From NCBI RefSeq assembly GCF_026239655.1, contig NZ_JAPIVO010000003.1, forward strand, positions 1 to 64,000: a stretch of DNA of 64,000 nt. Direction: 5' to 3'. Position numbers and translations under genes: made by a program. Shown piece after piece: positions 40,503-50,400 of the stretch; position 1 is the stretch's first letter; every line of letters starts with the position of its first letter. The DNA is from Pedobacter sp. MR2016-24. GTDB taxonomy: Bacteria; Bacteroidota; Bacteroidia; Sphingobacteriales; Sphingobacteriaceae. The notes below the pieces were generated by a model. That model had not been told where the DNA came from, ran no database searches, and worked only from the letters and a program-made list of their open reading frames with translations.

Positions 40503-41588
40503 ATGAACAAATTTACTAAACTGATCGCCCTGTTATGCATCGCTACTGCTTTCACCGCGTGTAAAAAAGATAGCGATCCTATCGTTGAAATTCCGGCATC
40601 TGACGGAAATACGCTTACTTTAAATGGCCTGATAGGTGCTGAAGCAGGATCCAGTGCAGGAAATAGTGTTTTTGTAGATTTTAGTGTGGACAAACAGACT
40701 GCTGTTGCACGTGGCTCATGGGATCTTGGTTTTTACGGTGGTGCGGACTGGAGAGTGATCCTGAACCATAGCGTGGGTGCCACGGCTATCGTATTGAACA
40801 AAACAGATCTGACAACAGTTACGGCTGCAGACACAGTAAGTTTGATTGCCCCATTATTGCTGGGTCAGGGTCAGGGCACAATGACTGCCGTTGATGCCGT
40901 GGATGGCAGTTTATCTACTTATCTGGGCGGAACGGTGATTGCACCTATATCAGCTACAGAGGCAGAAAACAAAGTCTATATCGTAAACCGTGGTACTGCT
41001 GGTTTAGCTGCTGGGGAAAACAGGGGATGGCAGAAAATCCGCGTATTGCGCAGTGCAAACGGAAACGGATACACTTTACAGTATGCTAAAATCAATGAAA
41101 CAACTTTCAAAACGTTAAGCATCGCTAAAGATGCAAACTACAACTTCAAATATGCTTCATTTGTGACCGGTGCATTAAATGTAGAGCCGGTAAAAGCAGA
41201 ATGGGACATTGTATGGGGAATGTCAACCTACAAAGCAAATGCAACAACACCATATCCATACTCAGATTTAGTGCTGATCAACTTTGCTGGTGGCGTAACT
41301 GCTGCGGAAGTACTGGTGGCTTCGGGTACTACTTATGCCGATTTCAAAGAGGCAAACCTTGCTGGTCTGACCTTCCTGAATACAAGAGAAGCAATTGGCA
41401 GTAAATGGAGAGTGACTGGCGGTGCGCCACCATCAACTACCGTTGGAACTGTATTATCTGATCGTTTTTACGTAGTGAAAGATGGTTCCGGAAATGTATA
41501 CAAACTGAAGTTTGTGAGCTACACCAACACTGATGGGGGTGTGCGTGGTAAACCGGTTATTGAGTACAAATTAGTTAAAAAAGCATAA
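40503..41588 (+). CDS. HmuY-like haem-binding lipoprotein
   Basis: This 361 aa lipoprotein (lipobox T-A-C-K-K, Cys at about residue 20) has a beta-rich body. It contains the HmuY-type segment S-W-D-L-G-F-Y-G-G-A-D-W-R-V-I-L-N, plus E-W-D-I-V-W-G and a final L-K-F-V-S-Y-T-N motif. HmuY proteins are surface haemophores that hand haem to HmuR. It lies 69 nt after the receptor gene and before a terminator-like hairpin, in the expected position. Confidence 0.85.
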   Translation: MNKFTKLIALLCIATAFTACKKDSDPIVEIPASDGNTLTLNGLIGAEAGSSAGNSVFVDFSVDKQTAVARGSWDLGFYGGADWRVILNHSVGATAIVLNKTDLTTVTAADTVSLIAPLLLGQGQGTMTAVDAVDGSLSTYLGGTVIAPISATEAENKVYIVNRGTAGLAAGENRGWQKIRVLRSANGNGYTLQYAKINETTFKTLSIAKDANYNFKYASFVTGALNVEPVKAEWDIVWGMSTYKANATTPYPYSDLVLINFAGGVTAAEVLVASGTTYADFKEANLAGLTFLNTREAIGSKWRVTGGAPPSTTVGTVLSDRFYVVKDGSGNVYKLKFVSYTNTDGGVRGKPVIEYKLVKKA

Positions 41589-41608
41589 AACCTGGTTTTT
41601 TTGTTGTG

Positions 41609-41650
41609 AAAAAGGTCGGCTTCCAATTGCTCTTGGGAGTCGCCTTTTAA
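41609..41650 (+). terminator. Probable terminator after the HmuY-like gene
   Basis: Imperfect long hairpin with AAAAGG and CCTTTT outer arms and CCAA/TTGG inner arms around TTGCTC, followed by TTTTAAATTT. It may give partial read-through to the transporter genes. Confidence 0.6.
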
Positions 41651-41678
41651 ATTTCAAACCCTGCCGGCTGAATGCAAT

Positions 41679-41731
41679 GATCATCCGCGTACCGGCGATA
41701 GCCCGGATTTGCTCATCGGAGCAGGATGATC
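41679..41731 (+). other. Predicted three-way-junction RNA element upstream of hmuT
   Basis: Outer arms GATCATCC (41679-41686) and GGATGATC (41724-41731) enclose two smaller stems: CCGG/CCGG (41692-41695, 41703-41706) and TGCTC-ATCG-GAGCA (41710-41723). A 9-nt direct repeat ATCGCTGCC follows at 41729 and 41747. It is non-coding and sits between the terminator and the hmuT start. Confidence 0.5.
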
Positions 41732-41780
41732 GCTGCCAGCAAGACAATCGCTGCCTGAATGATATAAATAAATACGAAAC

Positions 41781-42638
41781 ATGAAATTGAACCTATTAGC
41801 AGCAACAGCCCTCGTCATGGGACTATCTGCCTGTAATACCAAAAACAAAACCGCTGAATCTGCAGCTTTGCCGGACAGCACGAAAATCGTTTCCCTGAAC
41901 GGTGCACTGAGTGAAGTGATTGCGGCAATCGGCCTTGAGAAAAATATTGTGGGTACTGACGTGACCAGCAGTTATCCGGAAAGCCTGAAAGCGAAACCTA
42001 AGGTTGGACATAACAAAAACATCAACGCTGAAGGGGTGATGGCACTGCAGCCGGATCTTGTTGTGGGATTGAAAAAAGAAGTTACACCAGCTTTGGCAGC
42101 ACAGTTTAAAGCTGCCGGGGTTAAATTATTGTTGCTGGATCAGGAATACTCGATTGAGGGAACAAAAACTTTAATTCATACCCTGGCAGACAGCCTGCAC
42201 CAATCGGCCAAAGGGGATTCACTGGTGAAAATTTTAAACGCTGATTTCGCAAAAGTGCCGGCGGCGAGCGACCAGGTAAGGAAGCCAAAAGTACTGTTTA
42301 TTTATGCGCGTGGTACGGGCACAATGATGGTGGGCGGCACAGGCACACAGGTAGCAAAAGCAATTGAGCTGGCAGGTGGCCGCAATGCGATTACTGAATT
42401 TGCCGACTATAAACCGCTGACTGCCGAAGCATTGGTAAAAGCGAATCCGGATGTGATTCTGTTATTCAGCAGCGGATTACAAAGTTTAGGTGGGGCAGAG
42501 GGACTGGCTAAAGTACAGGGTGTTAAAGAAACCAGTGCAGGCAAGAACAAAAAGATTATTGAAATGGATGGCGAGTTGCTGAGCAGCTTTGGTCCCAGGT
42601 TAGGAATTGCAATTAAAGAGTTAGCGGGTAAGTTATAG
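41781..42638 (+). CDS. hmuT: Haem ABC transporter substrate-binding lipoprotein (HmuT)
   Basis: This 285 aa lipoprotein (lipobox L-S-A-C-N, about residue 18) is of the haem-binding cluster of periplasmic proteins: I-V-S-L-N-G-A-L-S-E-V-I, G-V-M-A-L-Q-P-D-L-V, a M-V-G-G-T-G-T motif and the C-terminal S-S-F-G-P-R. It shares its final base with the GTG start of the permease gene (TAGTG), so translation is coupled. Confidence 0.92.
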   Translation: MKLNLLAATALVMGLSACNTKNKTAESAALPDSTKIVSLNGALSEVIAAIGLEKNIVGTDVTSSYPESLKAKPKVGHNKNINAEGVMALQPDLVVGLKKEVTPALAAQFKAAGVKLLLLDQEYSIEGTKTLIHTLADSLHQSAKGDSLVKILNADFAKVPAASDQVRKPKVLFIYARGTGTMMVGGTGTQVAKAIELAGGRNAITEFADYKPLTAEALVKANPDVILLFSSGLQSLGGAEGLAKVQGVKETSAGKNKKIIEMDGELLSSFGPRLGIAIKELAGKL

Positions 42639-43684
42639 TGAATAAAAAAACAGGTGTAACATTGTTGTTTCTCCTGCTGCTGATGGTAGCGGTAATGGTA
42701 TTATCGTCCTGCACAGGGGCGGTAAAAATCAGCTTACCGGAACTGCTGGCCATTTTGGAAAACCAGGCAGGCTTGGGAGATGGTACCGGTTTCAAATCAC
42801 AACAGGCAGCGGTATTGCTGAACATCCGGTTGCCGAGGGTGATGCTGGGCATGCTGATCGGCGCAGGACTGGGTGTTTCCGGTGCAGGAATCCAGGGATT
42901 ATTTAGGAATCCGCTTGCGGAACCCGGACTGATCGGAATCTCATCCGGCGCAACCTTATTCGCGGTCTCCATGATTGTGATGGAGATCAGTATTTTCAAA
43001 AAGCTGACGGGGATGCTGGGTTTTTACGCGCTTTCAGTGGCGGCATTTGTGGGTGCCTGTTTAACTACAGTCATCGTTTACCGTTTGTCGATGAGAAATG
43101 GTAAAACTATAATTACTACCTTGTTACTGTCTGGTATAGCAATCAATGCTTTAGCCGGAGCTTTTACCGGACTGCTGACTTACCTGGCGAATGATGAGCA
43201 GCTGCGGACCATTACCTTCTGGAGTTTAGGTAGCCTGGGCGGGGCAAGCTGGGAAACGGTGACGGGGATATTGCCCTTCATCCTGATTCCGGTATTTGGC
43301 CTTCCTTTTTTAGCTAAATCACTGAATGCACTGTCCCTGGGTGATGCACAGGCATTACACATGGGAGTGGATGTAGTGATGGTGAAGCGGATCATTATGG
43401 TACTGGCAACGATTGCTGTGGGTGCCTCGGTAGCTGTTGCGGGCGTAATCGGTTTTATCGGGCTGATTATTCCGCATATCTTGAGGATGACTTTCAGCTC
43501 GGATCACCGGCTGGTAATCCCGGGATCTGCATTACTGGGTGCCGCGTTGTTATCGCTCGCGGATTTACTGGCCAGGACAATGGTAGTACCTGCGGAGCTG
43601 CCCATCGGAATTTTAACGGCATTGATTGGAACACCTGTATTTTTGTATATCATTATTACAGAGCGAAATAAAACAAAGATATAA
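42638..43684 (+). CDS. hmuU: Haem ABC transporter permease (HmuU, FecCD family)
   Basis: This 348 aa multi-spanning permease starts with GTG overlapping the hmuT stop. FecCD motifs are R-L-P-R-V-M-L-G-M-L-I-G-A-G-L-G-V-S-G, G-L-F-R-N-P-L-A-E-P-G-L-I-G-I-S-S-G, G-F-I-G-L-I-I-P-H-I-L-R and P-A-E-L-P-I-G-I-L-T-A-L-I-G-T-P. It forms the membrane channel with HmuV. Confidence 0.96.
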   Translation: MNKKTGVTLLFLLLLMVAVMVLSSCTGAVKISLPELLAILENQAGLGDGTGFKSQQAAVLLNIRLPRVMLGMLIGAGLGVSGAGIQGLFRNPLAEPGLIGISSGATLFAVSMIVMEISIFKKLTGMLGFYALSVAAFVGACLTTVIVYRLSMRNGKTIITTLLLSGIAINALAGAFTGLLTYLANDEQLRTITFWSLGSLGGASWETVTGILPFILIPVFGLPFLAKSLNALSLGDAQALHMGVDVVMVKRIIMVLATIAVGASVAVAGVIGFIGLIIPHILRMTFSSDHRLVIPGSALLGAALLSLADLLARTMVVPAELPIGILTALIGTPVFLYIIITERNKTKI

Positions 43685-43761
43685 TAAGCTTAACGGGCAT
43701 CATGAGGATGCAGCGGATGATTTTTCATCACCTGACAGACAATTGTGATAAATGAACAGAT

Positions 43762-44550
43762 ATGATGATAGGAATCCGGGAACTGACATACCGTATTGGA
43801 AAAAAAGAATTGCTGCATGACTTGAGTTTTGAAGTGAAGTCGGGCGAGCTTCTGGCAGTCCTTGGTGCAAATGGTGCAGGCAAGAGTACGCTGATGAAAT
43901 TGCTGTGCCGGGAGATTAATCCGACAAGTGGCCGGATTTACTTCCGCGGCTGCGATCTGCAATCTTACAAATTGCCCGAACTGGCAAAACAGCGCGCCGT
44001 ACTTTCGCAGCAGAATACCATCTCCATCTCTTTTTTAGTGCATGAACTGGTAATGATGGGCAGGTATCCGCATTTTGACCAGTATCCTTCGGAAGCAGAT
44101 GTGGTGATTGTCAGACAGGTGATGGTAGAAACGGGCATTACACATCTTTCGGGTCGTGATTACAATACCCTTTCCGGCGGTGAGCAGCAGCGTGTACAGC
44201 TGGCGCGGGTGCTGGCACAGATTTACGATTGCAAAGATGCCTGTCTGTTTTTGGATGAGCCGACAAACGGATTGGATCTGCGTTACCAGCAACAGGTCAT
44301 GGAGCTGGCCAGGAGTTTGGCAGACCGCGGATATTGCGTGATCTGTATTCTGCATGATATCAATTTTGCCTCACGCTTTGCGGATAAAATCCTGATGCTG
44401 AAAGAGGGCCGGAAAGTGGCGATGGGTGCGCCTGTTGAAGTAATTAACTGTGAAAATATACATGAGACCTTTAGTATTAACGTGAAGTTGATGCCTTGTG
44501 AAGGTTATAGTTGTCCGCTGGTTATTCCGGCGACATCAAACATAAATTGA
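43762..44550 (+). CDS. hmuV: Haem ABC transporter ATPase (HmuV)
   Basis: This 262 aa ATPase has Walker A G-A-N-G-A-G-K-S-T at about residues 35-43, signature L-S-G-G-E-Q-Q-R-V-Q-L-A-R, Walker B C-L-F-L-D-E-P-T-N-G-L-D and H-loop H-D. It lies 77 nt after the permease and 4 nt before hmuS. An alternative start is the second Met. Confidence 0.96.
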   Translation: MMIGIRELTYRIGKKELLHDLSFEVKSGELLAVLGANGAGKSTLMKLLCREINPTSGRIYFRGCDLQSYKLPELAKQRAVLSQQNTISISFLVHELVMMGRYPHFDQYPSEADVVIVRQVMVETGITHLSGRDYNTLSGGEQQRVQLARVLAQIYDCKDACLFLDEPTNGLDLRYQQQVMELARSLADRGYCVICILHDINFASRFADKILMLKEGRKVAMGAPVEVINCENIHETFSINVKLMPCEGYSCPLVIPATSNIN

Positions 44551-44554
44551 TAAC

Positions 44555-45583
44555 ATGGAAAAGATAGTAGAATTGAAAAAACAATGGGAAACGCTGAGGG
44601 CGGAACAACCAAAATTAAGAATAAGAGATGCTGCCAAAACATTGGGAAGTACTGAAGCAGAATTACTGGCTACTGGTCTGGGTGAAACAGTTACGCGTTT
44701 AACGGACAATTTTCAGGGGATTTTACAAGGGGTGGAAGCTTTAGGTAAGGTGATGGCACTGACGCGCAACGACTATTGCGTGCATGAGCGTAAAGGTGTG
44801 TATAAAAACGTAACCTTTACTGGTCCGATGGGCCTTGCAGTGAATCCGGATATTGACCTGAGATTGTTTATGAGCGTGTGGTCTTCTGCCTTCGCAGTAG
44901 ATGAAAACGGCCGTAAAAGTCTGCAGTTTTTTGCGAAAGACGGTGAAGCGGTGCATAAGATCTACCTGCTGGAAGAAAGTGATGTGGCGGCTTATGAGGT
45001 GTTGGTTGATTTCTTCAGGGCCGAAGATCAGCAGACACCTTTACTGATTGACCTCAGCAAAAAAGAGATGGTAGAGAAAGCAGATACTGAAATCGATGCT
45101 GCAGGTTTTAAAGAAAACTGGATGACGCTGAAAGATACGCATGATTTCCACGGCATGCTGAGAAAGTTCGGCGTAACGCGGACACAGGGTTTAAGACTGG
45201 CACCGGAAGGGCATGCAGTAAAAATCACTACGGATTCGCTCAAATCTATTTTGCATAAAGCTGCAGAAACTGATCTGGAGATCATGGTCTTTACAGGCAG
45301 TGCCGGTTGTATCCAGATTCACACAGGGCTGATCAAAAAGTTATTGCAGACCGGTCCATGGTTCAATGTACTGGATCCCGACTTCAATATGCATTTGCGT
45401 GAAGACGCAATCGCCTCTGTATGGCTGGTTAAAAAGCCAACCGACGATGGTATTATTACGAGCATAGAAGTGTTCGACGAAACAGGAGCAATCATTGTTC
45501 AGTTTTTTGGAAAGCGTAAACCAGGCATTCCTGAAAATGAGAGCTGGCGTTTATTTGTAAATGAAATTGCTATTATTGCATAG
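44555..45583 (+). CDS. hmuS: Haem-degrading/haem-handling protein (HmuS/HemS family)
   Basis: This 342 aa protein has two homologous halves as in HmuS/ChuS: L-R-I-R-D-A-A-K-T-L-G-S-T-E-A-E-L-L-A near the start, N-D-Y-C-V-H-E-R-K-G-V-Y, and a second-half H-D-F-H-G-M-L-R-K-F-G followed by N-V-L-D-P-D-F-N-M-H-L-R. It is cytoplasmic and takes haem from the HmuTUV transporter to release iron or deliver haem. It is the last gene of the haem locus. Confidence 0.94.
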   Translation: MEKIVELKKQWETLRAEQPKLRIRDAAKTLGSTEAELLATGLGETVTRLTDNFQGILQGVEALGKVMALTRNDYCVHERKGVYKNVTFTGPMGLAVNPDIDLRLFMSVWSSAFAVDENGRKSLQFFAKDGEAVHKIYLLEESDVAAYEVLVDFFRAEDQQTPLLIDLSKKEMVEKADTEIDAAGFKENWMTLKDTHDFHGMLRKFGVTRTQGLRLAPEGHAVKITTDSLKSILHKAAETDLEIMVFTGSAGCIQIHTGLIKKLLQTGPWFNVLDPDFNMHLREDAIASVWLVKKPTDDGIITSIEVFDETGAIIVQFFGKRKPGIPENESWRLFVNEIAIIA

Positions 45584-45617
45584 TTGTCTGATATGATAGT
45601 AAAACATATGCACTTTC

Positions 45618-46151
45618 ATGGATCCTGATATATGGCGTAACATACGTAATGGGGATGCTGATGCCATGAAAATGTTGTATCAGCAATCCTTTCAGGAATT
45701 GTATGCTTATGGTTTCAGGATTATAGCGGATAAAGATCTGGTGAAGGATTGTTTGCATGAGGTATTTTGTGAAATCTGGCTCAGGCGTAAAACGATCACT
45801 GAGGTGGTGTATATCAAGAGTTACCTGAAGATTTGTGTCAGAAACAGGCTGTTCAAAGAAATTGCCGAGAGCAAAAACCTGGAAGCATGGGATGAGGAGC
45901 AGACCAGAGAGATGGAGGGCGACCAGTCCTACGAGTTTCTCCTGATCCAGTCGCAGGAAGGTGAGGAGCGCCGGATAAAGATTGGTGCAGCATTAGATCA
46001 GCTGACTAAAATGCAGCGCAGCATCGTTAAAATGAAGTTTTATGATGGGCTGAGTTATGAGCAGATTGCAACTACGCTGAAACTGAAACCGAGAACAGTA
46101 TACAATCATATCTTTATCGCGTTGAGTACACTGAGAACTGCACTGAGGTAG
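45618..46151 (+). CDS. ECF-type RNA polymerase sigma factor
   Basis: This 177 aa protein has region 2 (L-V-K-D-C-L-H-E-V-F-C-E-I-W) and region 4 (M-Q-R-S-I-V-K-M-K-F-Y-D-G-L-S-Y-E-Q-I-A) with the HTH and a final T-V-Y-N-H. It is followed after a terminator by fecR and susC/susD genes, the classic sigma/anti-sigma/TonB transducer set in Bacteroidota, so it probably switches on the SusC/SusD unit in response to the ligand. Confidence 0.94.
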   Translation: MDPDIWRNIRNGDADAMKMLYQQSFQELYAYGFRIIADKDLVKDCLHEVFCEIWLRRKTITEVVYIKSYLKICVRNRLFKEIAESKNLEAWDEEQTREMEGDQSYEFLLIQSQEGEERRIKIGAALDQLTKMQRSIVKMKFYDGLSYEQIATTLKLKPRTVYNHIFIALSTLRTALR

Positions 46152-46191
46152 TCAGGAAAAGCAAGAGGTAGATTATAATAGTATAGCACAG

Positions 46192-46224
46192 AAACCGCCC
46201 TGTATTGATATGCAGGGCGGTTTT
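46192..46224 (+). terminator. Intrinsic terminator after the sigma factor gene
   Basis: AAACCGCCCTG and CAGGGCGGTTTT arms around a 10-nt loop, with a T tail. It separates the sigma gene from fecR. Confidence 0.85.
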
Positions 46225-46345
46225 GCGATTAAATCACTAATTTTTAAATATTTCTTCAAAAAAACTGGTAAAAAACTCAGCTTTCTGACTCTAGTTAATA
46301 ATTGATCCAAATAAAGGGCCGGATCAATTTAACAAATGCAGGAAT

Positions 46346-47425
46346 ATGGATCATCAATTATTTAACGCAGAAGAGTTTGCCGCTGATGAGTCTTTCATCA
46401 ATTATTATTTGAAAAAAGATGAAAAAGCTGTTGCTTACTGGACCAACTGGATTAGTCGCCATCCGGAAAAACTGGATGAAGTATTAACTGCAGAACGTTT
46501 ACTAGCCGTTGCGCATTTGAGACCTACCGTGCAGGAACAGGAAATTGCGTTTAGCAGGTTCGATGATTTTCTGGAGGCGGTAGCTGATGATGAGCGCTAT
46601 GCTCATGAAGCGGTACAGATCCATCCTGATCATCACCTCGGAGTACATCCAGATGATTCGAGTGAAGAGCGGCCGACCCTAAAAGCATTTAACTGGATCT
46701 TTGCTGCTGTAGCGGCGAGTATGGTGTTGATGCTGACCTTAGGCGGTTTATACTTTTATAAACAACCGGTCAAAAGTATCAAATCTGAATACGTCAGCAT
46801 CCATAATGATTATGGAAAGATAAAAATCATCTCACTCGCAGATGGTACCATCGTTTCACTCAATGCAAACAGTACGCTCAGCTATCCTGAACATTTTGAA
46901 AAAGACAGGAGGGACGTGAGTTTGACGGGAGAAGCATTCTTTGAAGTCGCCAAAGACAAAACCCGGCCCTTCACCGTAATGGCCAACGGTACAAAAACCA
47001 CCGTACTGGGAACGAAATTCAACATTAACGCTTATACCACGCAACAAACAGCTGTGGCACTGGTTGAAGGCAGTGTTGCATTTGCAGCAGATCCGAAAGC
47101 TGACAGGGTTTTATTGAAGCCTTCAGAGATGCTTACCTATTCAAAAACCAGCCATCGCGTTCAGCGCAGCATCTTTAACGCAGAAGAGACCACCGCCTGG
47201 AAATCGGGCACCGTATTGTTCCGGCATGCATCCTTTGCAGACATCGCCTCAAAATTCAAAAACAGCTATGGCATAGAATTGAAAGACCATAGCCGCGCAC
47301 AGGACTGGAACTATTCCGGACAATTCACTAAATCAGATTACCTGACGATCATCAAAAGTATCTGTTTTGCTAAAAATCTCGGATACAAACAAACAAATCA
47401 CACCATAATTCTTACAGATAAATAA
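46346..47425 (+). CDS. FecR-type anti-sigma factor
   Basis: This 359 aa protein has a cytoplasmic N-terminal part (about 1-115), a single membrane helix at about 117-138, then a periplasmic FecR domain with I-I-S-L-A-D-G-T-I-V-S-L-N-A-N-S-T-L-S-Y-P, E-A-F-F-E-V-A, and V-L-G-T-K-F-N-I-N-A-Y. The C-terminal part (S-Y-G-I-E-L) contacts the STN domain of the partner receptor. Its stop shares a base with the susC ATG. Confidence 0.95.
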   Translation: MDHQLFNAEEFAADESFINYYLKKDEKAVAYWTNWISRHPEKLDEVLTAERLLAVAHLRPTVQEQEIAFSRFDDFLEAVADDERYAHEAVQIHPDHHLGVHPDDSSEERPTLKAFNWIFAAVAASMVLMLTLGGLYFYKQPVKSIKSEYVSIHNDYGKIKIISLADGTIVSLNANSTLSYPEHFEKDRRDVSLTGEAFFEVAKDKTRPFTVMANGTKTTVLGTKFNINAYTTQQTAVALVEGSVAFAADPKADRVLLKPSEMLTYSKTSHRVQRSIFNAEETTAWKSGTVLFRHASFADIASKFKNSYGIELKDHSRAQDWNYSGQFTKSDYLTIIKSICFAKNLGYKQTNHTIILTDK

Positions 47426-50400
47426 TGAAGCAACCTTACCATCCATTTTTATTCTACCTCCTCCTTATTTTATTAGCTCTTCCTTATAGTAGCTCAGCAC
47501 AATTGAAAAGTCCCCGGCAAACCCGGGCAAAAGTAAATGTAAAAGGGATCAGTCTCGGCAACGTATTAAAAGATATAGAAAGCCAGACAGGTTATCATTT
47601 CAATTACGACGAAAAACAGATCAATATCAATGACCGTATTACCATCAGCTCTTCATCGACGTTAGATGCCTTATTAAAAGCTTTATCTGATAAACTGGGT
47701 ATTGAATTTAAGGTAGACGGACAATACATTGCTGTACGTAAATCTGCCGCCGGCCTGCGACCATTCAGGATGGTGACAGGAGTAGTGACAGAAGCAGCAT
47801 CCGGGAACCCAATTCCTGGTGTAAACGTGATCAGAAAAGGTACCAGACAAGCAGTGGTGACCAACCGTGAAGGCGAGTTCACCTTAAAACTAAATGGCGA
47901 TCAGATTGATGACAACGTTCTCGTATTCAGTTATATTGGTATGAAAAGCAAAGAAGTGATACTCGGGCGTCAGACTTTCATCAATGTCATCCTTGAAAAT
48001 GATGTGTTTGGTATGGACGAGGTAGTCGTTACCGGTTCTTATACGGCAGATAAACGTCGTGAGGAAGTAGTGGGAAGTATTTCTTCTGTCTCTGCAAAAG
48101 CCTTACAAGTAGACCGTCCAATAGAAAGTTTTGATAAATTACTGGAAGGATTGGTAGCGGGTGTGCAGGTAGAAACGAATACTACACTGAATACTCCTGT
48201 GAAAATTAACATCCGGGGAATGGGCTCATTGCCTACGATTGGCGCATCGCGCACCACTTCTTCTCAACCACTATTTGTAGTGGACGGCGTGCCGGTGTAC
48301 GAACAGCAGCGCGGAAATGAAAGTTCCGAATTTAATGGAGAAGATTACCTGAATCCTTTATCTAATATCAATCCTGATGATATCAAAAGTATCTCTATTT
48401 TAAAAGATGCCACGGCTTCAGGTTTATATGGAGCCAATGCGGCGAATGGTGTGGTGATCATTACTACTAAAAAAGGCGATGCCGGAAAAACCAGGTTTAA
48501 CTTTAATTATGATACCGGGGTAAATACTTTTATCAATAAATATCAATGGCTGAGCGGGCCTGAATATTACAGTTTATTGAGAGAAACGCTGATCAACGGC
48601 GGGATGTCCGCCACACAGGCAGCACAGGTGTCGGGCAGCAGAACGACTGATACAGACTGGCTGGATCTGACCACAAGAAATGCGGTGTACAATAATGCGA
48701 ATATGGACATCTCCGGAGGTTCTGATAAAACAACTTTCAGGTTTTCTACCGGTTACAGAAATCAGCAGACCAGTGCTATGGGTAATGATTTAAAAAAGTT
48801 TTACCTGCGCCTGAATGTGGACCATAAAGTGAATGACAAATTTAAAATAGGCTTTAACTTTAGTCCGACTTATACCAATAGCAATACGATGTCGAGTTAC
48901 GGCTCTATCATCATGCCACCCAATCTGGAACCCTACACTGACGGGACCTATTCACAGTTTTTAGGATTGGCAAATCCGCTGGCTGTAACTGCACAGAATG
49001 AAAACAGTAATAAGGGGCTGCAGATGATGGCAAGGGCTAATGCCAGTTATAAGATTACGCCAGACATCACCATTTCTGGTACGCTGGGTGCAGAGTCATA
49101 CCAAAACAAACAAACACAGTACAATTCTGCGCTGAATGCAACTGGTGCTACCGTGAACGGGCGATTAAGCATTTATGACAGGAATTACCTTTCTTATATC
49201 GGCTTTTTGCAGGCAACTTATGATAAGACATTTGACAAACATAGCATCAATTTCCTGGTAGGCAGCCAGGCAGAGGATACAAATACAGAACTGCTGAGAG
49301 GGGGAGGTAATGGATTTACATTCGACAGGCTGCGTACACTCAGCACTGCTTCAGTAAGGACATCGTCTTCGTCTAAGTCTTCGAATGCAACAGTATCTTA
49401 TTATTCGCAACTGGGGTACGACTTTGACAAAAAGTATTATGCAACATTTAATATCAGGGCAGATAAATCATCCATTTTTGGTGGAGATAAACAGGTAGCC
49501 TTAAATGGTTCTGCCGGTTTTGGATATATCCTGTCCAAAGAAGACTTCTTAAAAGACAATAAAACACTGACCTTTTTGAGAGCCAGGGCTACTTATGGCG
49601 CAACAGGAAATTCGCGGATAGGTAATTACTCTGCACGTGGTTTATACAGCTTTGGTACCAATTCTGGTTCTACCTATAATGGAAATGTGATCTCTACGCC
49701 CGACCTTAACGGTGCGCCCAACCCTGATCTGGGATGGGAGAGGAACTTGAAGCTCAATTTTGGACTGGACTTTACTTTGTATGACAAGGTGCAGGTAACA
49801 GCTGAATATTACAGCAATACGGTGCATGACCTGATTTCTTCGGTTTATGTGCCCCTGGAAACCGGCTTCAGCAGGATCTCTGCGAATACCAGCAAGATGC
49901 GTAACAAAGGTTTTGAACTGACAATAAATGCGAATGCCCTGCAGCGCGGTAATTTCGCCTGGAATATTGCATGGAACCTGGGTGCAAATGAAAATACCTT
50001 ACTGGCTTACAACAATGATATGGGCTCCTTATTTGGCACGGCAGATACCGGAATGGGCTTCAAGGTTGGAAACAGTGTAAATGCAATATATGGTTACCAA
50101 AGAGCAGGAGTTAATCCTGATAATGGACAGGAACAATTTTATGGTCCGGATGGAACGTTACTGTCTGCCAAAGAAATTCAGGCGCTTCCCCTGACCAGTA
50201 CAACCGTGTTAGGCGACAGACTTCCTGATTTTCAAGGGGGGATGGTGAACAGTTTCACCTTCAAAAATTACACTTTCACTTTCAATCTTATTTATAGCTA
50301 CGGTGCATCCGAATTGTTCAATATAGCCGATGAAAGTGATGGCCGTAATCTTTCTAACAGGAACCAGAGTGCTAACCTGCTGGACAGATGGCAGAAACCG

